A stretch of DNA of 64,000 nucleotides. Origin: Zeaxanthinibacter enoshimensis (GTDB lineage: Bacteria > Bacteroidota > Bacteroidia > Flavobacteriales > Flavobacteriaceae). The notes beneath the pieces were generated by a model. That model ran no database searches. It was given only the letters and a program-made list of their open reading frames with translations, and was not told the DNA's origin. This document shows positions 49,990 to 58,197 of this stretch, piece after piece. Location of the stretch: positions 310,001 through 374,000 of the forward strand of contig NZ_SNYI01000001.1 in NCBI RefSeq assembly GCF_004362865.1. Reading direction: 5' to 3'. The first letter of the stretch is position 1. Every line of letters starts with the position of its first letter. Made by a program: the position numbers and the translations under genes.

Positions 49990-50061
49990 ATGAAAGGATA
50001 TAGTATTAAAGCCAATTTGGTTCTGAAAAAAGACAAAATGTTGTACCTATGTTGTACCTGA
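49990..50061 (+). pseudogene. Possible N-terminal remnant of a tyrosine integrase
   Basis: A 23-codon frame translates MKGYSIKANLVLKKDKMLYL..., whose first 16 residues resemble the arm-binding N-terminus of flavobacterial tyrosine recombinases (pattern SIK-x-(V/L)LRKDK). It then stops inside ATGTTGTACCT repeats 40 bp from the tRNA. The match is short, so this may be chance. The rest of the 355-bp gap 49746-50100 shows no other gene. Confidence 0.3.
50038..50059. repeat. Perfect 11-bp tandem repeat (ATGTTGTACCT x2)
   Basis: ATGTTGTACCT occurs twice head to tail at 50038-50048 and 50049-50059, just before the tRNA terminator. Possible integrase arm-type site or a junction scar. Confidence 0.6.
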
Positions 50062-50066
50062 GCATA

Positions 50067-50098
50067 AAAAAAGCCGAGATTTTCATCTCAGCTTTTTT
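50067..50098 (-). terminator. Terminator of tRNA-Leu
   Basis: Arms AAAAAAGCCGAGAT (50067-50080) and ATCTCAGCTTTTTT (50085-50098). On the - strand this gives a 14-bp stem with one G-U pair ending in six U, immediately after the tRNA 3' end. Confidence 0.85.
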
Positions 50099-50100
50099 CG

Positions 50101-50183
50101 TACCGAAGGCGGGAATCGAACCCGCACGCCTTGTGAGCAATGGATTTTGAATCCATCGTGTCTACCAATTCCACCACTTCGGC
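50101..50183 (-). tRNA. tRNA-Leu (anticodon CAA)
   Basis: On the - strand: acceptor GCCGAAG/CTTCGGT (first pair G-U), D-arm with GGTAGAC, anticodon stem ATGGA/TCCAT with loop TTCAAAA (anticodon CAA), long variable arm (class II), T-arm GCGGGTTCGATTCCCGC, discriminator A at 50101. CCA is not encoded. The 3' end faces the ICE, the usual target of ICE integrases. Confidence 0.93.
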
Positions 50184-50207
50184 ATATTTTATTGCGCCTT
50201 TCGAAAT

Positions 50208-50251
50208 TTGGATTTTGAATCCAGCGCGTCTACCAGTTCCGCCACCGAGGC
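50208..50251 (-). pseudogene. Orphan 5' half of a second tRNA-Leu (CAA)
   Basis: GCCTCGG acceptor strand, D-arm (GGTAGACGCG) and anticodon stem-loop with CAA are intact (G1 at 50251), but after the anticodon stem no variable arm, T-arm or CCGAGGC 3' strand follows. It shares the 15-bp TGGATTTTGAATCCA with the complete tRNA 68 bp to the left. Likely a tRNA gene split by an integration event. Confidence 0.8.
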
Positions 50252-50335
50252 AAACAGGACTGCAAAACTATAAAAAATTTTATTTGCCTTACTAAAATTC
50301 AACCGCTATTTCCTTTAGCAACACAAATAAATTCC

Positions 50336-50343
50336 TAAATTTG
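50336..50343 (+). promoter_or_regulatory. -7 promoter element (TAaaTTTG) of prs
   Basis: TAAATTTG ends 52 bp before the prs ATG. It matches the Bacteroidetes -7 consensus; the -33 element is weak (CTTTAG at 50313-50318). Confidence 0.65.
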
Positions 50344-50395
50344 CACCTCCTTTGTCAAAAGGACTTCTAAGGAAGTAAAACTCAAGACCTTAAGT

Positions 50396-51337
50396 ATGCC
50401 GTATCAAGTACCGGAACCTAAGATTTTTGGATGTACCCAGAGCATGGCCCTGGCAGAGAAGATCGCTGCCTCTTATGGCGCTGAACTGGGGAACGTAATT
50501 TTTTCCCGTTACAGTGACGGGGAATTCCAGCCCTCTTTCGAGGAGTCTATTCGCGGTACCCGGATCTTTATCATCGGGTCTACCAACCCGAGTTCTGAAA
50601 ACCTGATGGAGATGCTCCTGATGATCGATGCCGCCAAGCGCGCCTCGGCCAGGCATATTACTGCTGTCATGCCCTATTTTGGATGGGCAAGACAAGACAG
50701 GAAGGATAAACCGAGAGTCCCCATTGCTGCCAAATTGGTAGCCAAAATGCTGGAAGCAGCAGGTGCCACGCGGATCATCACCATGGATCTGCATGCTGAC
50801 CAGATACAGGGATTCTTTGAAAAGCCGGTAGATCACTTATTCGCATCTACCCTTTTCCTGCCTTACCTGAGGTCTTTAAACCTGGATAACCTGACGATCG
50901 CCTCCCCGGATATGGGTGGATCCAAAAGGGCTTACGCTTATTCCAAAGCGTTAGAGAGTGACGTGGTAATTTGCTACAAACAGCGAGCGAAAGCCAATGT
51001 GATATCCCATATGGAATTGATCGGGGATGTTAAGGATAAGAACGTGGTCCTGGTAGATGACATGGTAGATACCGCAGGCACCCTTGCCAAGGCTGCAGAC
51101 CTGATGATAGAACGCGGAGCTCTCAGTGTTCGCGCAATAACGACTCACGCCCTGCTTTCCGGCAATGCCTATGAGCGGGTCGAAAAATCTCAATTATCGG
51201 AATTGATCGTCACTGATTCCATTCCGCTGAAACAACAAAGCGAAAAGATCAAAGTACTCAGTTGCGCTGATCTGTTTGCCGATGTAATGCACAGGGTACA
51301 TCACAATACCTCCATCGCTTCTAAATTCCTGATGTAA
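50396..51337 (+). CDS. prs: Ribose-phosphate pyrophosphokinase
   Basis: Makes PRPP from ribose-5-phosphate and ATP for nucleotides, His and Trp. The 313-aa protein has the family landmarks: FSRYSDGEFQPSFEESIRG (N-terminal), MPYFGWARQDRKDKPRVPIAAKLVAKML (ATP loop), ITMDLHADQIQGFF with the catalytic His, DMGGSKRAYAYSKAL, and the PRPP-binding VVLVDDMVDTAGTLAKAADL. Length is standard. It is the first host gene beyond the tRNA-Leu site and is followed by rplY, a common flavobacterial order (prs-rplY-pth). Confidence 0.97.
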   Translation: MPYQVPEPKIFGCTQSMALAEKIAASYGAELGNVIFSRYSDGEFQPSFEESIRGTRIFIIGSTNPSSENLMEMLLMIDAAKRASARHITAVMPYFGWARQDRKDKPRVPIAAKLVAKMLEAAGATRIITMDLHADQIQGFFEKPVDHLFASTLFLPYLRSLNLDNLTIASPDMGGSKRAYAYSKALESDVVICYKQRAKANVISHMELIGDVKDKNVVLVDDMVDTAGTLAKAADLMIERGALSVRAITTHALLSGNAYERVEKSQLSELIVTDSIPLKQQSEKIKVLSCADLFADVMHRVHHNTSIASKFLM

Positions 51338-51388
51338 GGATAAGGACGCCGGAGACTGAATACGTATTTTAACTATTATTTATATACA

Positions 51389-52042
51389 ATGAAATCAATT
51401 ACAATTAAAGGATCAGAAAGAGAAAGCGTGGGCAAGAAGGCAACGAAGGCCCTACGTAATGCTGGAATGGTTCCTTGCGTGGTATACGGAGGGGAGAAAC
51501 CAATTCATTTTGCAGCAGAAGAGATTGCGTTCAAGGATTTGGTATACACTCCAAATGCTCACACCGTTGATATTCATTTGGAAGGCGGCGAGAAAATTCA
51601 CGCTGCTATGCAGGATATCCAGTTCCACCCGGTTACTGACCAGATCCTGCACATCGACTTCTACCAGTTATTCGATGACAAGGAAGTGACTATGAGAATC
51701 CCGGTAAGGCTTCAAGGAAACGCTCCCGGAGTACGAAATGGTGGTCGTCTGTTATTCAGAAAACGTAAATTAGTGATCAGGGCCCTGCCTAAGGACCTTC
51801 CCGATTTCTTCAACGTAGACATCTCTAAGCTGAAGATCGGAGAATACATCACCGTGGAATCACTGAAACAGGATAACTTTACTATTCTTCACCCAGATTC
51901 TACCCTGGTTGTTCAGGTTAAGACCGCAAGAGCAGCGATCGTAGTTGAGGACGATGAGGACGAAGAAGGACTGGAAGGTGAGGAAACTACCGCAGAAGGA
52001 GAAGAAACTACCGAAGCAGCTGCTGCTGAAGGACAGGAATAA
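51389..52042 (+). CDS. rplY: 50S ribosomal protein L25/general stress protein Ctc
   Basis: Binds 5S rRNA in the large ribosomal subunit. The 217-aa protein contains the L25 N-terminal domain ([33 protein letters not shown]), the [22 protein letters not shown] core, a TL5/Ctc C-terminal domain ([29 protein letters not shown]) and a very acidic tail ([12 protein letters not shown]). It lies 51 bp after prs and may be co-transcribed. A terminator with a 12-bp stem follows it. Confidence 0.96.
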   Translation: MKSITIKGSERESVGKKATKALRNAGMVPCVVYGGEKPIHFAAEEIAFKDLVYTPNAHTVDIHLEGGEKIHAAMQDIQFHPVTDQILHIDFYQLFDDKEVTMRIPVRLQGNAPGVRNGGRLLFRKRKLVIRALPKDLPDFFNVDISKLKIGEYITVESLKQDNFTILHPDSTLVVQVKTARAAIVVEDDEDEEGLEGEETTAEGEETTEAAAAEGQE

Positions 52043-52061
52043 TCTTCCTCTTTAACAATCC

Positions 52062-52115
52062 AAAAGCATCCTGGACGGGCAATGAGAATTGTTCCTGTTA
52101 TCAGGATGCTTTTTT
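52062..52115 (+). terminator. Terminator of rplY
   Basis: AAAAGCATCCTG (52062-52073)/CAGGATGCTTTT (52102-52113), 12-bp perfect stem, 28-nt loop, T-run 52110-52115. Its T-run overlaps the -7 element of pth (52115-52122). Confidence 0.8.
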
Positions 52116-52122
52116 ATTTTTG
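52115..52122 (+). promoter_or_regulatory. -7 promoter element (TAttTTTG) of pth
   Basis: TATTTTTG 20 bp before the ATG at 52142. It lies inside the longer possible reading frame from 52082 and so argues against that upstream start. Confidence 0.6.
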
Positions 52123-52141
52123 CACCTATCAGGTCAATTCT

Positions 52142-52771
52142 ATGCGTTCATTTTTAAATTCACTTTTCGGGCAGCGTAATACCCGGTCAGAAAGTTCAAC
52201 TACTATGAAAAAATATCTCTTTGCCGGACTCGGCAATATAGGGGAAGAATACGCCCTCACCAGACACAATATCGGTTTCCAGATCATTGACGCCCTGGCA
52301 AGAAAACAAGAATTCAGCATGGAAACTGCCAAGCTCGGCGAGGTAGGGAGTTTTAAGCTGAAAGGACGCACCATTATCACGCTGAAACCATCCACCTACA
52401 TGAATCGCAGCGGCAAAGCGATAAAATACTGGATGGATAAAGAGAATATCCCCCTTGAAAATGTGCTGGTAGTCACAGACGATCTAAACCTCCCATTCGG
52501 AACATTACGACTCAAGACCAAAGGAAGTGACGGGGGGCATAATGGCTTAAAAGACATACAACAGATCCTGCAGACCACCAATTACAACAGGCTCCGTTTC
52601 GGAGTTGGATCAGATTTCCAGAGAGGACAACAGGTAGATTATGTCCTCGGAACATGGGGTGAAGACGAAGCAAAGGCCCTGCCAGAGCGCATCGACCGGA
52701 GCGTGGAATTACTGCTTTCCTTCGTCAGGGCAGGGGTGAAAAACACCATGAACGAATTCAACAATACTTAG
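52142..52771 (+). CDS. pth: Peptidyl-tRNA hydrolase
   Basis: Frees tRNAs from aborted peptides. The 209-aa protein has a flavobacterial N-terminal extension (MRSFLNSLFGQRNTRSESSTT) before the Pth core KKYLFAGLGNIGEEYALTRHNIGF (with catalytic His in TRHN). Further motifs are KPSTYMNRSGKAI, VTDDLNLPFGTLRLKTKGSDGGHNGLKDI and RFGVGSDFQ. The ATG at 52142 is chosen because a -7 promoter (52115-52122) lies between it and the upstream ATG at 52082. A third possible start, 52205, would give the minimal core. The stop is one base from the end of the convergent lipoprotein gene. Confidence 0.95.
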   Translation: MRSFLNSLFGQRNTRSESSTTMKKYLFAGLGNIGEEYALTRHNIGFQIIDALARKQEFSMETAKLGEVGSFKLKGRTIITLKPSTYMNRSGKAIKYWMDKENIPLENVLVVTDDLNLPFGTLRLKTKGSDGGHNGLKDIQQILQTTNYNRLRFGVGSDFQRGQQVDYVLGTWGEDEAKALPERIDRSVELLLSFVRAGVKNTMNEFNNT

Positions 52772-52772
52772 A

Positions 52773-53450
52773 CTAAAGTGCCTTAAAACTAAATACACCC
52801 GATTCCGAGCGGTTCCCTTCCCGGTCTATTGTCACAACTTTCCAGTAATAAACAGTATTGGCGGATACCGAAACCTTGAAACTGGATGTAGCAGGCCCCA
52901 GTGAAGCTGCCAGGGCTTCCGGGAGGTTAGTTTCGGCAACATATATTTCGAATAAAGAAATATCATTGTCCACATCGGCACCCTCCCACCTTAATGTTAC
53001 CTCATTATTGATATCCCGAACCACGGAAGCACCGGATTTCGGACTAATGACTGCTGCCGGGAAGGGGGCGTAATTAGTTTGAGCTCCCGCATTGTAGAAT
53101 TTCCAGGTTGCACTTGTTGCGCTGACCTCGGTCTGAGTATTTCTCGAAATGACCACCCAGGAATAGGGTGTGCCCTTTAATAGCGGGAGTTTGGCAGATA
53201 ACTGCTCTGTCCGCAGGGATTGCCCCACATTGGTCAGTAAGTTTACTACCCTTAATTCGTAATCCTTGGTATTTGACCCTGCTCCCCATCGAAATTCTAC
53301 TTCACTGGTAAGATCCGAGAGCACTCTGCCCTCGGTACATTCTGAATTTTCAAGAGGGAAGATAAGGTTGGCCGGCTTAGGAGGTTTGGGATCATCCTTA
53401 CCACATGCCCACAGTAAAATCACCATCAGGAACACTATAGTCTGTTTCAT
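52773..53450 (-). CDS. Lipoprotein with two fibronectin-III-like domains
   Basis: Surface or periplasmic lipoprotein of 225 aa: signal with lipobox (LMVILLWAC|GKD), a Pro-rich linker and two Ig/Fn3-like repeats (~28-115 and ~125-225), each with the pattern VEFRW/VTLRW...YELRV/FEIYV...YSWVV/YYWKV. Such repeats occur in proteins that bind polysaccharides or partners. It overlaps the stop of the T9SS metalloprotease gene by 4 bp on the same strand, so both are co-expressed, and it could help anchor or process that protease. No specific function assigned. Confidence 0.8.
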   Translation of the reverse strand: MKQTIVFLMVILLWACGKDDPKPPKPANLIFPLENSECTEGRVLSDLTSEVEFRWGAGSNTKDYELRVVNLLTNVGQSLRTEQLSAKLPLLKGTPYSWVVISRNTQTEVSATSATWKFYNAGAQTNYAPFPAAVISPKSGASVVRDINNEVTLRWEGADVDNDISLFEIYVAETNLPEALAASLGPATSSFKVSVSANTVYYWKVVTIDREGNRSESGVFSFKAL

Positions 53451-56400
53451 CGCTTCACAATTTTATAGGTTCTGGGCTTAGGCTGGTCTTCAACACGAAC
53501 CAGGTAGATTCCTGCCGGCCAACCACTGAGATCTATATCCACTTCCCCTTCATGTACAGGATAATATCCTTGTTTAAGCAAGCTTCCATTCGCATTGAAG
53601 ATCGAAAGATGTGTCCTCTCCTGTGTACGGCCAACATAGATAGCCGTTTGATTAAAAAACGGATTTGGATAAACCAGGTCAGGCCCCGGCACAAAGATCA
53701 CTTCTTCGTATACGCCCTGGCACGATTTATTCGTAAATACTTTTATCACATTATTACCCTCCTTCAGGGCTATGCTGTAATTATCGGTTGTAACCTGCGT
53801 AATCAGGCCGTTCACTTCCACATTATACAGTTCTGCCCCTTCCAGCTTCAAATCCAGCCTGCTTCCGTCGGCATTCAGTTGAGATAATACGGAAAGTGGC
53901 AGAGGCTCACTTACCACGGCTTCAAAGCAATAGACCTCGTATTCTATCGGGCCGTCCGTTGCTTGTATACAAAGTTCGTACGTCCCTGCTGACAGCGAAC
54001 CCAGTTCATAATTCGATGTGAAGGACGAAGACTCGTTTACGCCGTTACCAACCACCGTAACCTGGTAGTCTAACATAGCTTCAGCGGTAACGAATAACCT
54101 GCCGTCATCACTGTTTATACAACTTTCACTGTCGACACTTAGCCTGAAATTATCCTGGGGTAAACGATAAACCGCACAGCCATCCGTATCCACTTCCACA
54201 CCGGGAGGAGTGCCCAGACACAGGTCATCCCCGTCGTCAAAAACGCCGTCTCCGTCAGCATCGGGACGGAATTCACCTTCTACACACATATCCAGGGTAA
54301 AAGAATTTAAGGCTCCCCCGTCTGCCGGGGCACTGTCATATACGGTAAGCGTCCAGGTGCCTACTATAGATTCCCCATTAAAAGAGGAAAGAGAACCCAG
54401 CGGTTTTACCCTCCCGCTGATAGCAGGATTATTACCACAGACCAGGGTCTCACCGTCGTCGTCAAACACAGCCTCCATATTCCTGAATTCACCACAGGAA
54501 TTTGATACCAGCACCACAGTAGTACCCCCGGGGGATTGCAGGCTGATGATAAGATCACCCAGGAAGGTATGATCTATATCCAGGGATACATCAACGTCAG
54601 ATACCGGCAGATCCTCCAGGAAGGTCACGCTTGATGTAATGGTCGGGGTGCCCGAAGCAGAAATATTAAGTGGGAGACCTGTAGCCGATTTACTTTTGCA
54701 TGAAATGGCAATGGTAGAGAAGTTGAAAGCTGCACTAAAACTACCTTCCCCACATGAATTTTTTCCTTTTACTCTCCAGAAATAAGTTTCAGAAGGCACA
54801 AGGTTCTGTGGCAAATAACTGGGAAATATTACTTCGGCTGTTTCTACGATATTGCTAAACCCCGAATCGGTTGCAATTTCCAGTTCATAACTGGAATTAC
54901 CCGGGTCGGCTGCCCATTCCAAAGGTACTTGCACACTGGTGCCGGTCGCTCCGTCTAATGGGGAATTCAGCGTGATATCCGCGTAGGTATTATTCAGCAC
55001 CCTGAGCTCAAGCGTTATACTGCGGGATATGCTGGCCGATGTTCCCGTAACGGTAAAAGGATAAGTACCGGTAGCTACACCGTTAATATTAGAGATATCC
55101 AGGGTAACTGCCGTGCTATCCGTCATCACAGTAGGCGGGGTAAAAACGGAGGTCAATTCAGGGGGAAGTCCGCTCGTTGAGAAGGTCACCTCTTCATTAA
55201 ATCCGCCAAAACTATAATAATTGAAAGGGATTTGCAGATCAGCGGGCTGACATACTTCAAACGCTAGGCCATCAAAGGCAAGGACAAATTGGGATTCCAG
55301 GATACTGAAATCTGCAGCATTTATTGCGAAGAAGATATTGTTGTCCGCTTTTACCATAAACCTGCCCTCTGTAGTTGCTACCCCGGGCAACAGCACGTCG
55401 TGGGTACCATCGTTCGGAACTGCATCCGCCAATTGGAAAGGATAGGTGAGTCCCCCATCAACCGACAGGAAAATATCTACAGTTTGGGCATTAATCTCCC
55501 CTGAACTGGTGCCTGCAACATCCCAGTTAATGGTCTGTACGGATCCTGACTGGTAAACCTGGGAGCTTGCCTGTGACAACACAGTAAAAGGGCCGGCATC
55601 ACTACTTACGGTAACCTTTACTAGGTCTGATGCCACCTGCCCTCCTCCTTCCGCATTATCTCGAACGGTCAGGGCAAAATTCAGTTCCCTTTCTATACTG
55701 GACACTGTTTCCCAGGCCGAATCAATTTCCGGGTTTGATTGGGTCAGATTTCCCTGGACCACCTCAGTAAGTCGCGGGAAATACCGGGAAGGGTCAGTTA
55801 TAGGCGGACGGGACCGGAAATTGGCACCTCCCGGGTTCGTCGGCCCAAAGGTCAGGGCAGTAACCACCCCGTTATCGATCTGTTCCCATGCGTAGGTCAG
55901 CACATCATTCAGATCCGGATCAGTTGCGGTTCCTGTGAGCACAAAGGCTGTAGACTTGGGAATTACAAAATCCCCGCTTGGCGTAATGACCGGGGGACTG
56001 TTAGTAAGCGCAGTCAAGGTGCCGCAGCTTACGGTCTTAAGGTAATTAATGACCTGGAGTATACTGTAGTAATGAAAATAATCATCCCCGTTACGCTGAA
56101 CATTGTTCCCTGCCACGATTCCTGCATAACCCATGATGGTAGTGCCACTTCCGGGTTCCGCCTGGACCAGGGTTCCTTCTGATTCAAAGGACCAGGTGTG
56201 GTTGGCACCAAACTGATGGCCGAGTTCATGGGAGACAAAATCCAGATCGTACACCGGTCCCTGGGGAACTAAAGCTGCTGAATATGCGCTCCCTTTCTGG
56301 TTATCCTTGCATACAGACCCAATGAAACCGGCATTACCCGAGTCGTTATCCCTGTGGAACAGGTGCCCTACGTCATAATCTTCTTCTCCTATCAGGCTGC

Positions 56401-57223
56401 TCAGTGTATTCTGCACCTCTACATTGAGGTTAGCCCCGTAAGGGTCCTTATCCGGGTCAGCATAGATCACCAGGTCTGTATCCGCGATCAATTCCAGGTG
56501 TACTGCAAAATCCGTTTCAAAAACTTCGTTCACGGTTGTAAGGGTAGCGTTTATCGCCGCCAGGGCATCTTCGATAGTTCCTCCATGGTACTGGGTATAT
56601 TCACCTGAAGCCGACACCGCGATCCGGAAGGTCCTAAGTTGACCCTCATCAACCAACTTAAAGGTCTTCCCCTGCTGTTTACTGAATTCGTCCTCGGTAT
56701 AACACAGGAACTCCTGGTCCTGATCCGATAGGTCGTCCCTGTTGTATAAGAGGTATTTATTCGCGGAACCACGTACCTTTTCCAGGAATACCGTCTTTTT
56801 TTCATCAGCGCCAATGATCATTCCCTGGAACCCTTTATGAGAGAAACTGAACCTTATCCTTTCATGTTCATTATCCAGGCTATACCCTATAAATGAACGT
56901 ATGCCCGGGTATTTTGCAGAAAGCGATGGGGCTAGGACCGGGTTCTCCCGGACCCTGAACCGGGTCATTTCTCCTTGCTTCCCAGGTATCTGAAGTACCA
57001 GGTTGCTGTTCCTGGTTGTCCTCAATTGTTGCAGGTTGTCCCGGAATTCTGATTCTGAGAGGGTAAAAACTCTAACATCGTCTCCCCTGACCTTCTGTTC
57101 TGCGGACGGCAGAGTCTCCATGCCACCTGCTGCTTGTTTCCAGTAACCCTGCTGCGCAGATCCGTAAAAGGAAAGAAATAGTATGGTTATTGATAAAACA
57201 AGCCGTAATTTTGTGTTCATCAA
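53447..57223 (-). CDS. Secreted reprolysin-like zinc metalloprotease with P-domain and T9SS sorting signal
   Basis: Large protease of 1,258 aa. After the signal peptide (VLSITILFLSFYGSA|QQ) and a pro-region comes a reprolysin/M12-type catalytic domain (~195-400) with the zinc motif HELGHQFGANH (~330-340). Ig-like and Fn3-like domains follow (~560-830), then a proprotein-convertase P-domain (~845-990; SVTFLEDLPVSDVDVSLDIDHTFLGDLIISLQSP), Ca-binding thrombospondin-3-type DADGDGVFDDGDD (~995) and a C-terminal type IX secretion domain (PNPFFNQTAIYV ... AGIYLVRVEDQ). It is exported by T9SS and probably degrades external protein. Confidence 0.93.
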   Translation of the reverse strand: MMNTKLRLVLSITILFLSFYGSAQQGYWKQAAGGMETLPSAEQKVRGDDVRVFTLSESEFRDNLQQLRTTRNSNLVLQIPGKQGEMTRFRVRENPVLAPSLSAKYPGIRSFIGYSLDNEHERIRFSFSHKGFQGMIIGADEKKTVFLEKVRGSANKYLLYNRDDLSDQDQEFLCYTEDEFSKQQGKTFKLVDEGQLRTFRIAVSASGEYTQYHGGTIEDALAAINATLTTVNEVFETDFAVHLELIADTDLVIYADPDKDPYGANLNVEVQNTLSSLIGEEDYDVGHLFHRDNDSGNAGFIGSVCKDNQKGSAYSAALVPQGPVYDLDFVSHELGHQFGANHTWSFESEGTLVQAEPGSGTTIMGYAGIVAGNNVQRNGDDYFHYYSILQVINYLKTVSCGTLTALTNSPPVITPSGDFVIPKSTAFVLTGTATDPDLNDVLTYAWEQIDNGVVTALTFGPTNPGGANFRSRPPITDPSRYFPRLTEVVQGNLTQSNPEIDSAWETVSSIERELNFALTVRDNAEGGGQVASDLVKVTVSSDAGPFTVLSQASSQVYQSGSVQTINWDVAGTSSGEINAQTVDIFLSVDGGLTYPFQLADAVPNDGTHDVLLPGVATTEGRFMVKADNNIFFAINAADFSILESQFVLAFDGLAFEVCQPADLQIPFNYYSFGGFNEEVTFSTSGLPPELTSVFTPPTVMTDSTAVTLDISNINGVATGTYPFTVTGTSASISRSITLELRVLNNTYADITLNSPLDGATGTSVQVPLEWAADPGNSSYELEIATDSGFSNIVETAEVIFPSYLPQNLVPSETYFWRVKGKNSCGEGSFSAAFNFSTIAISCKSKSATGLPLNISASGTPTITSSVTFLEDLPVSDVDVSLDIDHTFLGDLIISLQSPGGTTVVLVSNSCGEFRNMEAVFDDDGETLVCGNNPAISGRVKPLGSLSSFNGESIVGTWTLTVYDSAPADGGALNSFTLDMCVEGEFRPDADGDGVFDDGDDLCLGTPPGVEVDTDGCAVYRLPQDNFRLSVDSESCINSDDGRLFVTAEAMLDYQVTVVGNGVNESSSFTSNYELGSLSAGTYELCIQATDGPIEYEVYCFEAVVSEPLPLSVLSQLNADGSRLDLKLEGAELYNVEVNGLITQVTTDNYSIALKEGNNVIKVFTNKSCQGVYEEVIFVPGPDLVYPNPFFNQTAIYVGRTQERTHLSIFNANGSLLKQGYYPVHEGEVDIDLSGWPAGIYLVRVEDQPKPRTYKIVKR

Positions 57224-57270
57224 GGGAATTTTTCAGAGTTTAAAAGTAAGTCTTTTTTATTTTTTCTTAG

Positions 57271-58197
57271 GTGGTTACAGTCCAAAGCATTTCTAAATAC
57301 GATAAAGCGCACCCGACCGCCATCACGATTGGGACCTTTGACGGAGTGCATATTGGCCACCGCAGGATCCTTGAAAGACTTATCAATTCCGCAAAAGCCC
57401 AGGAACTCAGGTCTACCGTTCTGACTTTCTTTCCTCACCCCAGGATGGTACTGCAGAAAGATGCTGACATACAGTTACTGAATACCCTGGATGAAAAAAT
57501 TCAGATCCTGGAAAAGATCGGCCTGGACTACCTGATCATCCATCCCTTTACAAAAACTTTTTCGAGACTTTCAGCAACTGCATTTGTTCGTGATATCCTT
57601 GTTAACGATCTGAGGGCTAAAAAGGTGATTATAGGTTATGATCATCGTTTCGGCAGGAACAGGACAGCCAATATCAATGACCTGATCGCCTTTGGAAATG
57701 CACTCGATTTTGAGGTCGAAGAAATTTCAGCCCAGGAGATTGATGAAGTATCGGTCAGTTCGACCAAGATCCGCAAAGCATTAACCTCCGGAGATATTAA
57801 AACAGCCAACTCCTTTCTTGGGTATGAATACATGCTTACCGGCATTGTTAAGAAGGGGAAAGGACTCGGCAGGGAACTTGACTTCCCGACAGCCAACCTG
57901 CATATCCCCGAAACCTATAAACTGATCCCAAAGAACGGAGTTTATGTGGTGAAGAGCATTCTTGGGGAAGAGACAATATACGGGATGATGAATATCGGCT
58001 TTAATCCCACCGTAGACGGCACCTCCAAAACCATTGAGATCCACTTCTTTGATTTTGAAGAGGACTTGTATGAAAAGCGGCTGCAAGTAGAAATCCTTGA
58101 CAGGATCAGGGATGAACACAAGTTTAAATCTCTGGCCGATCTTAAGAAACAACTGGCAGAAGACAAGAAAACTTCCCTGGACATAATCAACACATAA
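57271..58197 (+). CDS. ribF: Bifunctional riboflavin kinase/FAD synthetase
   Basis: Converts riboflavin to FMN and then FAD. The 308-aa protein has the N-terminal nucleotidyltransferase domain (ITIGTFDGVHIGHRRIL; FFPHPRMVL; VIIGYDHRFGRNRTAN; VSSTKIRKAL) and the C-terminal kinase domain (GKGLGRELDFPTANLHI, NGVYVV, GMMNIGFNPTV, IEIHFFDFEEDLYEK). The start is a GTG: an in-frame TAG lies directly before it and no ATG exists between them. The next gene begins immediately at its stop (58197/58198). It is divergent from the protease gene with a 47-bp gap. Confidence 0.96.
   Translation: MVTVQSISKYDKAHPTAITIGTFDGVHIGHRRILERLINSAKAQELRSTVLTFFPHPRMVLQKDADIQLLNTLDEKIQILEKIGLDYLIIHPFTKTFSRLSATAFVRDILVNDLRAKKVIIGYDHRFGRNRTANINDLIAFGNALDFEVEEISAQEIDEVSVSSTKIRKALTSGDIKTANSFLGYEYMLTGIVKKGKGLGRELDFPTANLHIPETYKLIPKNGVYVVKSILGEETIYGMMNIGFNPTVDGTSKTIEIHFFDFEEDLYEKRLQVEILDRIRDEHKFKSLADLKKQLAEDKKTSLDIINT

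Noticed and set aside
49746-50100. Full-length integrase or transposase at the ICE end
   Set aside because: Only a 23-codon integrase-like start is seen; the remaining sequence has stops in all frames.
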